Position numbers and translations under genes: made by a program
Source of the DNA: JAAOZP01 sp038848185
Lineage (GTDB): Archaea; Thermoproteota; EX4484-205; JAAOZP01
Length of the DNA: 64,000 nucleotides
Reading direction: 5' to 3'
Assembly: GCA_038848185.1 (NCBI GenBank)
Contig: JAWCNV010000004.1
Location: 1-64,000 of the forward strand
Shown here: positions 48,933-57,617 of the stretch, piece by piece
Layout of the letters: each line of letters opens with the position of its first letter
How positions within the stretch are numbered: position 1 is the stretch's first letter
Notes under the pieces: model-generated
Seen by the model: the letters and a program-made list of their open reading frames with translations, nothing else
Told to the model about the DNA's origin: nothing
Database searches by the model: none

Positions 48933-49217
48933 TTAATCTTTTATGTCTTCGAGAAGAGTTAGTGAACTCCATATTCTCGTTCTGGATATTGTTGAAAGAT
49001 TAGGATCTTGACTTATCTCGTCCAAAACATTTATGGCTGCTGCCGCCCTTATTCCTGGGGTAGTGTTCTTCTTCGACAGGCTGCTAATAACCTCTTTAAT
49101 ACTGTTCCTGATGTTACGGGGAGTAGTTACATCGTTAACTACGAAGCTCAACATCTCCACTGCTTTCATGATTTTCTCCTCGTTTTCGACATCTTTTTTA
49201 CGCGGTGTTTTAGACAT
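48933..49217 (-). CDS. UPF0147 family protein
   Basis: 94 residues. Small helical archaeal protein of unknown function: KIMKAVEMLSFVVNDVTTPRNIRNSIKEVISSL, then PGIRAAAAINVLDEISQDPNLSTISRTRIWSSLTLLE, which carries the family's TPRNIR and RAA..LDEIS pattern. Common in archaea, usually a lone gene, as here: minus strand, divergent from the SSSCA1 gene across 112 nt. No enzymatic motif. Confidence 0.88.
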   Translation of the reverse strand: MSKTPRKKDVENEEKIMKAVEMLSFVVNDVTTPRNIRNSIKEVISSLSKKNTTPGIRAAAAINVLDEISQDPNLSTISRTRIWSSLTLLEDIKD

Positions 49218-49329
49218 TTTTCACCATCCCTAAGCCCTACTTTACCAAGCATATGCTTTTAAAATATATGTTTTTCTATTCTCTCCTTAAACAATTAGGG
49301 TGTGAAAGGGTGGAAGGCGACTAGGTGCT

Positions 49330-49662
49330 ATGTCCTACAGTAAGTACAACGTTAAGAAGATGGCGGAAGCCCTGCAGAGTGGTGCCACCATGATGGCGGT
49401 TCACTGCGAGTCGTGCAGCGCCCCTTTGTTCAAACATAGGGACGGTAGAATAGAATGCGTCAACTGTGGTAAACTCTACCGTTTTACTAAGGGTGGAAAG
49501 GGTGTTGAGGAGCTTCCACCAATGGAATCCGGTAGGGAGGACGCCATGTCGCTTTTAAGAGAAATAGAGAAGCAGCTGATGAATGTTAAAGACGAGCATA
49601 GGATGAATAGCGTTATCAACACATTGAGAAAGCTAAGGGACGAGCTTTCAGGAACGGGTTGA
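49330..49662 (+). CDS. SSSCA1 (autoantigen p27)-family zinc ribbon protein
   Basis: 110 residues from ATG 49330. KMAEALQSGATMMAVHCESCSAPLFKHRDGRIECVNCGKLYRF is the family's zinc ribbon with preceding helix (C-x2-C...C-x2-C). A C-terminal helix follows (MLLREIEKQLMNVKDEHRMN-like, about 77-108). Function unknown in archaea. It ends 1 nt before hef, so the two are likely co-transcribed. Confidence 0.88.
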   Translation: MSYSKYNVKKMAEALQSGATMMAVHCESCSAPLFKHRDGRIECVNCGKLYRFTKGGKGVEELPPMESGREDAMSLLREIEKQLMNVKDEHRMNSVINTLRKLRDELSGTG

Positions 49663-49663
49663 A

Positions 49664-51937
49664 ATGACATACTCTTCAAATATTTTCAACATGGATCATG
49701 AAGGGTTTATAGTTCATCCTTTGGTAAAAAACCGGAGAATTCGAGTCAGGGAGTATCAAATAAAAATCTCTTCAACTGCTCTTAAAGGAAGCACGCTTGT
49801 TGTCCTACCTACGGGGCTCGGCAAAACAGTCATAGCGCTCCTAGTTGCTGCTGAAAGGCTTCGAAGGATTGAAGGCGTATGCGTAGTTTTAGCACCGACT
49901 AAGCCTCTAGTGGAGCAGCATTACCAGTTCTTCAAGGATTGCCTTAACATTGACCCTGGGCTTCTTGCCCTCTGGACAGGGGAAACCCCTGTGGGTAAAA
50001 GGTTTTTCTCAGACTATAGGCTGGTTTTCGCTACGCCCCAGCTCTTTAGAAACGAGATTCTTAAGGGGAACGTTCAGCTGCAGCGGGTGATACTCATGGT
50101 TTTCGACGAGGCTCATAGGGCAAGGGGCAACTATGCTTACGTGACTATTGCTCAACGCTATGTTTCAGACTGCCCCTCCCCGTTAATACTGGGGTTAACC
50201 GCTTCCCCGGGCTCGCATAAAGAGGATATCGAGACACTGATGAGAAGCCTAGACATAAAAAGCTTAGAGTTTAGAACAAGGAGCGATAGGGATGTTGCTC
50301 CTTACGTTAAGAAGATCGATTATCATCTTGTGCCAGTACCATTACACCCTCTGGTTAAGGAGGCTAGGACCCTTATTCAGGGCTTCATCAACGATCAGGT
50401 TGACCAAGCGCTTAAGGCATTCCCATGGGATAAGAGGCCTCGCAACTTCTCTGAAATAACCGAGCTAATCAACACCATTAAAAGCCGCCCCTTCCTAGAT
50501 AAGCCAGAGCTAGTGGAAGCGTTGAAAAACTTAGCTAGGGCGAGATATTTGACAACTGCTTTAGAAAGACTTGATCTGCTTGGCCCCAAATATTTTCTTC
50601 AATTCGTAAACAGAATTGTTGAAAGAACTAGGAAACCCGGTTCGCCAAAATATTTAACGCAGATAATCTCCGATAAGAGGGTTCTGGATGCGGTTGAACT
50701 CCTCCGGCTTCAGAAGGATAATGCTAAACTACTTAAGTTAATCGAGCTTTCAAAGAGGGAACTTGAATCAGGGGTTAGGAGGATAATAATATTCGTAAGC
50801 TACCGTGCAGCTTCAAAAGACATAGAGAAAGAGTTCTCCTCCGTGCAGGGTTTTAAGGTTACTAGGCTGATAGGGCAAGCTTCTAAGATCGGTGACAAAG
50901 GGCAATCGCAAAGAGAGCAAGGTGATGTCCTCTCCAGATTTAAAAAGGGAGAGTTTAATGTTTTGATAGCGACGCAGGTAGGTGAAGAGGGGCTTGATAT
51001 CTCCTCCTCCGACACTATAGTCTTCTATGATAATACTCCGAGCGGAATTAGATTTGTTCAAAGAGTCGGGAGAACAGGCCGCAACGCACCTGGGAAAGTA
51101 TATATTCTCTACTTCCAGGGTACTCGAGACGAGCAGTATCTCTGGATTGCCCGTAGAAGAGAGAGACGGATGCTTGAGGAGATGAAGATGATTCAGAACC
51201 AGTCTGCTCATGATAAGGAGCCTCACTACGCATTGACTAGGTTTATACCTTTGAATGAGAAGGAAAATGACGGGGATAAGGTATGTATAATAGTTGATAA
51301 CCGTGAGTCAGCTTCCCCGGTTGTAAACGAGCTTGCGAAGCTTGGGGCTAAGATCACTTTCAGCCAGCTTGACGTTGGAGACTACGTTCTATCTGAAAGA
51401 GTATGTGTTGAAAGGAAGACTGTTAACGATTTCACTTCATCAATAATAGATTCGAGACTTTTCCAGCAGGCTAAACTTCTGACAGATTCCTACGAGATAC
51501 CTATACTACTTATAGAGGGGAAGGACCTATACGCTCCGCTTAGCAATATCCGTCCCAGCGCATTAAAAGGGGCTCTTGCGGCACTAATAACTGGCTATAA
51601 GACTATCCTACTCTGGTCTAAGGATTCAAAAGAGTCTGCGGAACTCATTTATTCTATTGCGCTAAGAGAGCAGAAAGAGCTCAAGAAGCATCTGCAAGTA
51701 AGAGGCGAGAAGAAGCCTGAAACCGTTGCTGACCAGCAGGTTTTCCTCCTCTCTGGCCTACCCTTGGTGGAAAGAGCCACAGCCATAAGGCTCCTGAAAT
51801 ACTTTAAGAATCCTCTGCGTGTTTTCAACGCCAGTGAGCAGGATCTGCAACAGGTTGAAGGAATAGGGGATGTTAAGGCCCGAAGGATTAGAGAGGTTCT
51901 AACAAAGGATTTCGCCGAGGAGGATTTAACCCGGTAG
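49664..51937 (+). CDS. hef: Hef helicase/structure-specific nuclease (XPF/FANCM-type)
   Basis: 757 residues. Unwinds and cuts stalled replication forks. N-terminal superfamily 2 helicase: LPTGLGKTVIALLVAAERL (motif I), VFDEAHRARG (II), LTASPG (III), then IIIFVSYRAASKDIEK, ATQVGEEGLDIS and FVQRVGRTGR (VI). The C-terminal XPF nuclease has VDNRE, DVGDYVLSERVCVERKTVNDF (ERKxxxD active site) and a helix-hairpin-helix pair ending EQDLQQVEGIGDVKARRIRE. Helicase-nuclease fusion is euryarchaeal-type Hef; Crenarchaeota carry a short XPF without helicase, so this is another lineage clue. Convergent 12-nt overlap with tmk. Confidence 0.96.
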   Translation: MTYSSNIFNMDHEGFIVHPLVKNRRIRVREYQIKISSTALKGSTLVVLPTGLGKTVIALLVAAERLRRIEGVCVVLAPTKPLVEQHYQFFKDCLNIDPGLLALWTGETPVGKRFFSDYRLVFATPQLFRNEILKGNVQLQRVILMVFDEAHRARGNYAYVTIAQRYVSDCPSPLILGLTASPGSHKEDIETLMRSLDIKSLEFRTRSDRDVAPYVKKIDYHLVPVPLHPLVKEARTLIQGFINDQVDQALKAFPWDKRPRNFSEITELINTIKSRPFLDKPELVEALKNLARARYLTTALERLDLLGPKYFLQFVNRIVERTRKPGSPKYLTQIISDKRVLDAVELLRLQKDNAKLLKLIELSKRELESGVRRIIIFVSYRAASKDIEKEFSSVQGFKVTRLIGQASKIGDKGQSQREQGDVLSRFKKGEFNVLIATQVGEEGLDISSSDTIVFYDNTPSGIRFVQRVGRTGRNAPGKVYILYFQGTRDEQYLWIARRRERRMLEEMKMIQNQSAHDKEPHYALTRFIPLNEKENDGDKVCIIVDNRESASPVVNELAKLGAKITFSQLDVGDYVLSERVCVERKTVNDFTSSIIDSRLFQQAKLLTDSYEIPILLIEGKDLYAPLSNIRPSALKGALAALITGYKTILLWSKDSKESAELIYSIALREQKELKKHLQVRGEKKPETVADQQVFLLSGLPLVERATAIRLLKYFKNPLRVFNASEQDLQQVEGIGDVKARRIREVLTKDFAEEDLTR

Positions 51938-52534
51938 ATCAATATTCAACCTATCTCTAACAATATTAAAAACGTCTTTCAAGACTTCGTTCAAAGGTTT
52001 CTCCGCATCTACCATAACTAGCTCCCCATTTTCAACAAGCCTAAGATACGCACTCCTTATCTTTCTGAGAATAAGCACCTCTTCAAACGGTCCTGAAACC
52101 CGCTTCCTTTGAAGAGCCTTCTCCGGGTCAATATCTAGGTAGATTGCTAAATCTGGCAGGGGAATCTTATTGTTAATGGTTCTAACCCATTCAAGGTCAT
52201 TTAATAATCCTCCTTGGTAGGCGATTGAAGAATGGACATACCTGTCTGAAACAACGTGAAAGCCTTTTTCAAGCTTTTTCCTTATGATTCTCTCATAGTG
52301 TTCAACCCTGTCTGCAGCAAAGAGCAGCGCTAGATAATATTGAGGGATATTCCGTATTCTTGAGGCGTGAAGCCTTATCAGTGAACCCACCCTCATAAAA
52401 GTCGGCTCTACTGTGTAGAAACACTGGTAGCCGTTCTCCCTGAGCTTCAGGTAAAAGTTTGTGGAGACAGTTGTCTTCCCAGAGCCATCTATTCCCTCAA
52501 AGCTTATGTGAAACCCTTTCCTCTCCACTGCCAT
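51926..52534 (-). CDS. tmk: Thymidylate kinase
   Basis: 202 residues. Phosphorylates dTMP to dTDP. FEGIDGSGKTTVSTNFYLKLRENGY (P-loop), TVEPTFMRVGSLIRLH, LLFAADRVEHYERII, VVSDRYVHSSIAYQGG (DRY motif) and LAIYLDIDPEKALQRK. ATG 52534. Divergent from the HD-hydrolase gene, 47 nt between starts; tail overlaps hef by 12 nt. Confidence 0.95.
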   Translation of the reverse strand: MAVERKGFHISFEGIDGSGKTTVSTNFYLKLRENGYQCFYTVEPTFMRVGSLIRLHASRIRNIPQYYLALLFAADRVEHYERIIRKKLEKGFHVVSDRYVHSSIAYQGGLLNDLEWVRTINNKIPLPDLAIYLDIDPEKALQRKRVSGPFEEVLILRKIRSAYLRLVENGELVMVDAEKPLNEVLKDVFNIVRDRLNIDLPG

Positions 52535-52581
52535 CCTCCTAAAGCTTATTAAAGACTCTTATTAAAACATGTCTTGAAGTT

Positions 52582-53886
52582 TTGAAATATGTAGGGGAGA
52601 TAAGGGACCCAGTGCATAAGTATATCCACATAACCGATGTGGAGAGGAGCATAATAGATACCCCTGTTTTCCAGCGGCTTAGGAGGATAAAGCAGATGGC
52701 AGGAGCCCACTTAACCTATCCCGGTGCCTTGCATACCCGTTTTCTCCATTCTCTTGGGGCGATGTTCATAGCTAGCAAAATGTTTTCTCATCTTTCTAAC
52801 TATTATCCTGAGCAGGCGAATAAGGATGATATTCAACTGGTAAGGCTAGCAGGCATGCTGCACGATATTGGGCACGGCCCCTTCTCACATACTTTCGAAG
52901 AGGTGCTTAGCGAGAAGAGAGGGGTGACGCATGAGAACGTAGGTTCTATGTTGATAAGCAAGACTGAGATTAAAGATCTAATTTCTAAAGCCGGTTTCAA
53001 TGCAGATGATGTTTCAAGCCTTTCAATTGGTAAAAATGCTTCGAGAAGCCGGTGGTTTAACCAGATAATCTCCAGCTATTTTGACGCTGATATACTTGAC
53101 TATCTTCCGAGAGATTCGTTTTTCACAGGGGTTGAATACGGTTTAATCGACTCGGAGAGAATCATAGACTCTATAATGCTATGGGAGGATTCTCTCGCTA
53201 TTGATGAGGCTGCACTATACGCTTTAGAATCTCTTTTCATCGCAAGATATATGATGTTTAAAGCAGTCTACTTCCACAGGGCTGTTAGAGCCGCAGTCAT
53301 AATGCTTTCAAGGGCTATGCTATTGGTTGACGACATTATCGGATTAACCGGCTTCAAAAACCCTGAAGAATACATCTCCCTAGACGACTACTCCGTGACC
53401 CAGAGAATCATCTCTATAGACAAGGATTGTGAAGAAGTTAGGCTCGCTAAAAGACTTGTATCAGGCTATTTGAATAGGTCTCTGCTTAAATCAGTATTCG
53501 AAATAATGCTTCATCACGAGGATCCTCTCTACCACTCTCTAATCTCCAGACCATTGCTTCGGGGGAGTCTTGAAAACGAGATTGCTGAGGAAGCTGGTCT
53601 AGCTCCCAGCCTAGTTTTCTTGGATCTGCCTTCAGTGCCCTCCCTCCCGTACCACCCTGATTATAGTGATGAGAGACATGGAGGCTTCGACATAAAGATA
53701 ATAAGTAAGGAGAATAATGAAAGAACATCTAAACTAGTCTTCGAAATCTCGCCGATGATTCAATCCCTCAAAGGCTTCATGGGTCTTGCTAGAGTCTACA
53801 CTTTTCCAGAATATAGAGATAAAGTCTTCGACGCATCTAAGAAGATCTTCGGCGAAAAGCCATATTCCTTCAAAATATCTCTTTAG
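52582..53886 (+). CDS. HD-domain phosphohydrolase (dNTPase-like)
   Basis: 434 residues from TTG 52582. HD metal site: FQRLRRIKQMAGAHLTYPGALHTRFLHSLGAMFIASKMF, then LVRLAGMLHDIGHGPFSHTFEEVL (H-D pair), and SSYFDADILDYLPRDSFFTGVEYG with a later Asp ligand. This is the SAMHD1/dGTPase-like subfamily that removes triphosphate from dNTPs or related nucleotides. Next to tmk, so a role in dNTP pool control is plausible. The 3' end overlaps the convergent phosphomevalonate dehydratase gene by 4 nt. Confidence 0.9.
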   Translation: MKYVGEIRDPVHKYIHITDVERSIIDTPVFQRLRRIKQMAGAHLTYPGALHTRFLHSLGAMFIASKMFSHLSNYYPEQANKDDIQLVRLAGMLHDIGHGPFSHTFEEVLSEKRGVTHENVGSMLISKTEIKDLISKAGFNADDVSSLSIGKNASRSRWFNQIISSYFDADILDYLPRDSFFTGVEYGLIDSERIIDSIMLWEDSLAIDEAALYALESLFIARYMMFKAVYFHRAVRAAVIMLSRAMLLVDDIIGLTGFKNPEEYISLDDYSVTQRIISIDKDCEEVRLAKRLVSGYLNRSLLKSVFEIMLHHEDPLYHSLISRPLLRGSLENEIAEEAGLAPSLVFLDLPSVPSLPYHPDYSDERHGGFDIKIISKENNERTSKLVFEISPMIQSLKGFMGLARVYTFPEYRDKVFDASKKIFGEKPYSFKISL

Positions 53887-54416
53887 CCCACTATTGGAGC
53901 AGGGTTCTTCTTCATGATCCTGCCCCTCTCCGCATCCAAGACCACGATGTCCCCGTCTTTAAACAATGATTGAAGCTTCTTAATGTTCGCCACGACCGTG
54001 GGTATTCCACTCAGTATTGCTCCGGCGGAGATTATGCTGTCAACCTGCCCAAGAATAATGCCTGAAGGGGCAACACCCTTCTTAACAAGACCATATATTA
54101 CGTAGGAGCCTACTGTACTACCCTTACTTGAAGGAACCGCGAGGATTCTCTTCGAAATGCTTACTCCTTCTAAGGGATGGTTTCTCTCAACCAGTATGCC
54201 GGTTGACTGGTCTACCCCTCCGAAGAAAGATATTGGCTGCAGGCTTATCAACAGGGAGCCTTCAACAAAACCTNNNNNNNNNNNNNNNNNNNNNNNNNNN
54301 NNNNNNNNNNNNNNNNNNNNNNNNNNNNNNNNNNNNNNNNNNNNNNNNNNNNNNNNNNNNNNNNNNNNACCTTTGTTAACTATCTTTGCTCTCAGGCTCT
54401 TTTTATCTGACACCAT
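53883..54416 (-). CDS. Phosphomevalonate dehydratase small subunit (DUF126/AcnX-S; contains gap)
   Basis: About 177 residues from ATG 54416 (TTG 54428 is an alternative), interrupted by 95 N (54274-54368) but in frame. With the large subunit it dehydrates mevalonate-5-phosphate to trans-anhydromevalonate-5-phosphate in the archaeal mevalonate route. Visible pattern of the swivelling domain: EGSLLISLQPISFFGGVDQSTGILVERNHPLEGVSISKRILAVPSSKGSTVGSYVIY, with the family VDPxTG-like and PxxKGSTxGSxVL motifs, and a C-terminal DAERGRI. The start overlaps the large-subunit gene, so the two are co-translated. Confidence 0.9.
   Translation of the reverse strand: MVSDKKSLRAKIVNKGXXXXXXXXXXXXXXXXXXXXXXXXXXXXXXXXGFVEGSLLISLQPISFFGGVDQSTGILVERNHPLEGVSISKRILAVPSSKGSTVGSYVIYGLVKKGVAPSGIILGQVDSIISAGAILSGIPTVVANIKKLQSLFKDGDIVVLDAERGRIMKKNPAPIVG
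54274..54368. other. Assembly gap (95 N)
   Basis: Run of N inside the small-subunit dehydratase gene; the reading frame is maintained across it. Confidence 0.98.
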
Positions 54417-55596
54417 ATTCTCCAACAACCTCTCTCAACGACTTTAAAACAGTTTTAAGCCTGAAGTTTCCACGGAGATAGTAGGCTGCTTTAACAGAGT
54501 TCGTCACAACGTAAGCCTTCTCTTTTTTAAGCCTGCAGTGCATCACACAGGAGTCTTTAAGCACTCTCACACCTTTTTCAAAAAGGCTTTCCCACAGTTC
54601 TTTCCCAGTAGCCTCTGAATAGGCTTCACGCGAAACGAACGCCCATGTTTCCACCGATAGCCTTCTGACGCCTTCTAGGGTTGCAAGAATTTCTCTCGCC
54701 TCTTCTAACGAGAGGTGAGGACAGCCCATTATGAAAACCAGCTTCTCACCCTTAGATGGCGGAGACTCCTCCGATAAGGCTTTCCGCTGATCCTCTAATT
54801 CATGCTTATCCAAACTTATCTTCAACTTGGGTTTCCTTACTTTTGAGAATCCAGGTGTAACGTTTTCTATCCAGACAATGGGTGCAGTCCCACTCGTCCC
54901 AAAGCTTGCTAAAAGCTGCTTGTAGTTTGAAAAATACTCTGTATGATTTTTTCTTAAACGGAGGTAAGGTATCTTCGAACCTGCTTTCAAACCTAAAACA
55001 TAGCCGAGAAGCCCGTAATCAAGCTCATCCTTAAGCTCACCTTCGTACTCAACAAGTATATGGGGGTTCTTCCCACCTCTAAGATGTACTCCCGTCTTAG
55101 CAGAATACCCGAGTATGGCTGAAGCAAGTGCTGTTAGGCTTCCCTCCTTATTTGTTGAAGCACCTATGACGGAGTTCGCGTAAAGCACCGCTGAACTCTC
55201 TGCCCAAGCTATCCTCTGGTTTCTCTTCACAGGGTTGTCGAACAGGTATGGGGTGCATGTGAGCGAGGGTACTGCTCCCATGATTCCGAGGCTTTCAACG
55301 ATTCTCCTCTGTTTTTCAACAACCTCAGGGTCACATTCAGCCGTTGAATCGAAATCAACGCATCCAGGGTTTATCGTCGTCCTAACCTTAAACCTTAATC
55401 CGGATTTGCTTAGGTCCTCAAGAAACTCGAGCCCAGCGTCACCAATATTCAGATATGAAATTCCGGATAGATGTGCACTAGAGATCCTCACATACTGTTT
55501 TCTACCTGTCTGCACGGAGTCCAGTATTTTTCTGAAGATTTCCCTCCTAATCTTTTTCAAGCTACATACTGCTCCTGATGAAACGCTTCCTGTCAA
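54403..55596 (-). CDS. Phosphomevalonate dehydratase large subunit (AcnX-L/DUF521)
   Basis: 397 residues from TTG 55596, within the UbiD gene end. Aconitase-X family catalytic subunit holding the Fe-S cluster: ISSAHLSGISYLNIGDAGLEFLEDL, TINPGCVDFD, PSLTCTPYLFDNPVKRNQRIAWAESSAVLYANSVIGASTNKEGS, FIMGCPHLSLEEAREI, and a C-terminal SCVMHCRLKKEKAYVVTNSVKAAYYL. Cysteines in GCVDF, TCTPY and GCPH are the usual cluster/active-site residues. The N-terminal stretch before residue 40 looks unlike the family's common YLTxEEExxLxGExG start, so the true start or lineage variant is uncertain. Confidence 0.92.
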   Translation of the reverse strand: MTGSVSSGAVCSLKKIRREIFRKILDSVQTGRKQYVRISSAHLSGISYLNIGDAGLEFLEDLSKSGLRFKVRTTINPGCVDFDSTAECDPEVVEKQRRIVESLGIMGAVPSLTCTPYLFDNPVKRNQRIAWAESSAVLYANSVIGASTNKEGSLTALASAILGYSAKTGVHLRGGKNPHILVEYEGELKDELDYGLLGYVLGLKAGSKIPYLRLRKNHTEYFSNYKQLLASFGTSGTAPIVWIENVTPGFSKVRKPKLKISLDKHELEDQRKALSEESPPSKGEKLVFIMGCPHLSLEEAREILATLEGVRRLSVETWAFVSREAYSEATGKELWESLFEKGVRVLKDSCVMHCRLKKEKAYVVTNSVKAAYYLRGNFRLKTVLKSLREVVGEYGVR

Positions 55597-56842
55597 CCCC
55601 GGTTGGAATGGTTAAGTCTAGGCCCCATTTAGAGGTAAGTAGCTTCTCCTGATCGCTCGAAGGATCCAATGAGGATCCACGCATATTCTCGAAGAAATAG
55701 AATTTCTCCCTGTCTTGGAACCTAGTTGCTAATGCGAAATCAACATCCTCATAGCTTCTAGGATCTATGTCGTCGTCTAAAACCACAACCCCTTTCACTG
55801 ATCTATGTGCCTCCATCACAAGTCTTATGACCTTGTAAGGCTCTTCATCACTCCTCTTCAAAATGCTTACGAAGCAGTGCAACCATCCTCCTGAACCGCT
55901 TGAAAGCCACAGATCTTTAACAGTAACATTGTTTTCAACAAGCTTCTCCCTTATCTTAACCTCCGCTGGATACCCCATAAGCATCTTATGCTCCAGCCCT
56001 CCCGGCAGAATTGCATGATAAACGGGATTCTCCTTAGAGTAAACACGTTCAACCTCAAGTATAGGTTGGTCCCTAGGCTTATCAGGTAAACATAATATGT
56101 CGGTCATCCACTCTCTAGCAGCCAAGTCTATCCTTATCCTACCTTCAAAAACATATTCCGATTCTAACGGTACTGGAAGGTCAAGCCCATTTAGATAGGT
56201 TGTCTCAAGAGGTTTACCGTCCAGTGCACCAGCATACTCTATTTCTGAAACCTCTTTCGGCAGCTGTGTTGAAGCTGCCAGAATAATGTGCACAGGAGTA
56301 CCTATTAAAACAGCTATCCTCACATCCCTGCCCAGCACCTTATGTTTCAGAAATATCTGGTGCAGATGTCTGCCTTCAACCATTCTTACGGCGAATCTGT
56401 TAGAATCTATGTGTAGAAGCCTATGCACAGACATGTTAACCACTCCATCCTCAGGATCCTTAGCAACAATTATGGAGCTCGTAACATAGCTCCCAGCATC
56501 CTCCTCGTAATATTTCAAAACTGGTATTTTTGAAAGCCTGTCAGGGCCAGACTCCTCCTCCCAACCCCTGTCCCTAACCGCCGGCTTAACTAGGAGACGT
56601 TTAGCCTCAGTAACCTGTTTGAATAATCCTCCTTCTTCAACATGCATCAGCCTCTCAATCTTACTTCGCGTAGAGTAAAGGTTGGCTACAAGCGGGTCTC
56701 TTCCTTCAAAAGGCTTTGTAAACAGGATGCTTCGAGGGTCACTACTCCTTATCTTCTTCGAGACAGCAGAGGGGTCTGAATACTGGTTGTTGTCGAACAA
56801 TACTTCTTCACCAAGCTCCTTTAAACAGTCCTTTATCCTCAT
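55562..56842 (-). CDS. UbiD-family decarboxylase, probable anhydromevalonate phosphate decarboxylase
   Basis: 426 residues from ATG 56842. UbiD enzymes use prenylated FMN; in the archaeal mevalonate pathway one converts trans-anhydromevalonate-5-phosphate to isopentenyl phosphate. Visible: VNMSVHRLLHIDSNRFAVRMVEGRHLHQIFLKHKVLGRDVRIAVLIGTPVHIILAA, PLETTYLNGLDLPVPLESEYVFEGRI, ILPGGLEHKMLMG, VKGVVVLDDDIDPRSYEDVDFALATRFQ and the C-terminal SKWGLDLTIPTG. The specific substrate is inferred from its overlap with the AcnX genes. The UbiX partner that makes the cofactor is not in the window. Confidence 0.9.
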   Translation of the reverse strand: MRIKDCLKELGEEVLFDNNQYSDPSAVSKKIRSSDPRSILFTKPFEGRDPLVANLYSTRSKIERLMHVEEGGLFKQVTEAKRLLVKPAVRDRGWEEESGPDRLSKIPVLKYYEEDAGSYVTSSIIVAKDPEDGVVNMSVHRLLHIDSNRFAVRMVEGRHLHQIFLKHKVLGRDVRIAVLIGTPVHIILAASTQLPKEVSEIEYAGALDGKPLETTYLNGLDLPVPLESEYVFEGRIRIDLAAREWMTDILCLPDKPRDQPILEVERVYSKENPVYHAILPGGLEHKMLMGYPAEVKIREKLVENNVTVKDLWLSSGSGGWLHCFVSILKRSDEEPYKVIRLVMEAHRSVKGVVVLDDDIDPRSYEDVDFALATRFQDREKFYFFENMRGSSLDPSSDQEKLLTSKWGLDLTIPTGVDRKRFIRSSM

Positions 56843-56948
56843 ATCTGATTCTGCTTATTGGATTCATCGATGTTTAAAAAGCCTTATCCACAATCAGGCT
56901 GTTCTTGAAAGAGTTTAATACATCTTTAAAAGTCCTATAAAGGGAAAG

Positions 56949-57617
56949 ATGAATATCTCGCTTAAAAACATGACCATCGGTTTAAGCGAGAAGACTATTC
57001 TGATCTGCGGAGACTATTCAAGGGTCTTCCCATTTATAGTTAATCTTATTGAAATAAACAGTAAGAATACGCTGCTTCTCTTAGACGATTTCAACATGAG
57101 AACTCTGCTTAACGAGGCAAGCTCCTTTGACCTAAGCAAGCTCTCCACAATGACGGTTTCTAAGTTTGAAAGCCTCGTGGAGTTAGATAGAATCCTAGAG
57201 CATTCGGAAACCCTGCTTAACAAGGGCATGTTCAGCCTCTTGGTTTTAGGCTCATTGTCGAACGCTTATCTACGCGAAATATCTCTGCACGAGCCTAATT
57301 CACACTCAAACATTCTTTATCTTCTCAACAAGATCTTGGCATTCTTCTCGTTTCTTTCAAAAAAATATGGTTGCACAGGTATTCTTATTGGCCCAAGCGG
57401 AGACTTGAATGGTGAAGCAAATATTCCGGCTAAAAGAATATTCCTCTACTGGGTGGATTACCTTCTGGAGCTGCGTAGATGCAACATGAGCGGGGTAATC
57501 GGTGAGCTTACTGCAAAAAACGGTGAGAAAACCCGTTTATGCATACCCTTAAAAAGAATCAGGGAGATAGGTGAGGTAGGGGAGTGTAACAGGGATGCTT
57601 GTCCAAGAAATGTTTGA
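56949..57617 (+). CDS. RecA/RadB-like protein with degenerate ATP site (tentative)
   Basis: 222 residues from ATG 56949. The layout recalls archaeal RecA-fold proteins of the RadB type: a β-strand KTILICGDYSRVFPFIVNLIE where Walker A would be, but without GxxxxGK[ST]; SLLVLGSLSNAYLRE at the Walker B position; FFSFLSKKYGCTGILIGPSGDLNGEANIPAKRIFLYWVDYLLELRR near the end, like the RadB C-terminal segment. If so, it has lost ATP binding. No domain is certain. The 3' end overlaps carS by 23 nt, so the two are co-translated, an odd pairing with a membrane lipid enzyme. Confidence 0.55.
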   Translation: MNISLKNMTIGLSEKTILICGDYSRVFPFIVNLIEINSKNTLLLLDDFNMRTLLNEASSFDLSKLSTMTVSKFESLVELDRILEHSETLLNKGMFSLLVLGSLSNAYLREISLHEPNSHSNILYLLNKILAFFSFLSKKYGCTGILIGPSGDLNGEANIPAKRIFLYWVDYLLELRRCNMSGVIGELTAKNGEKTRLCIPLKRIREIGEVGECNRDACPRNV

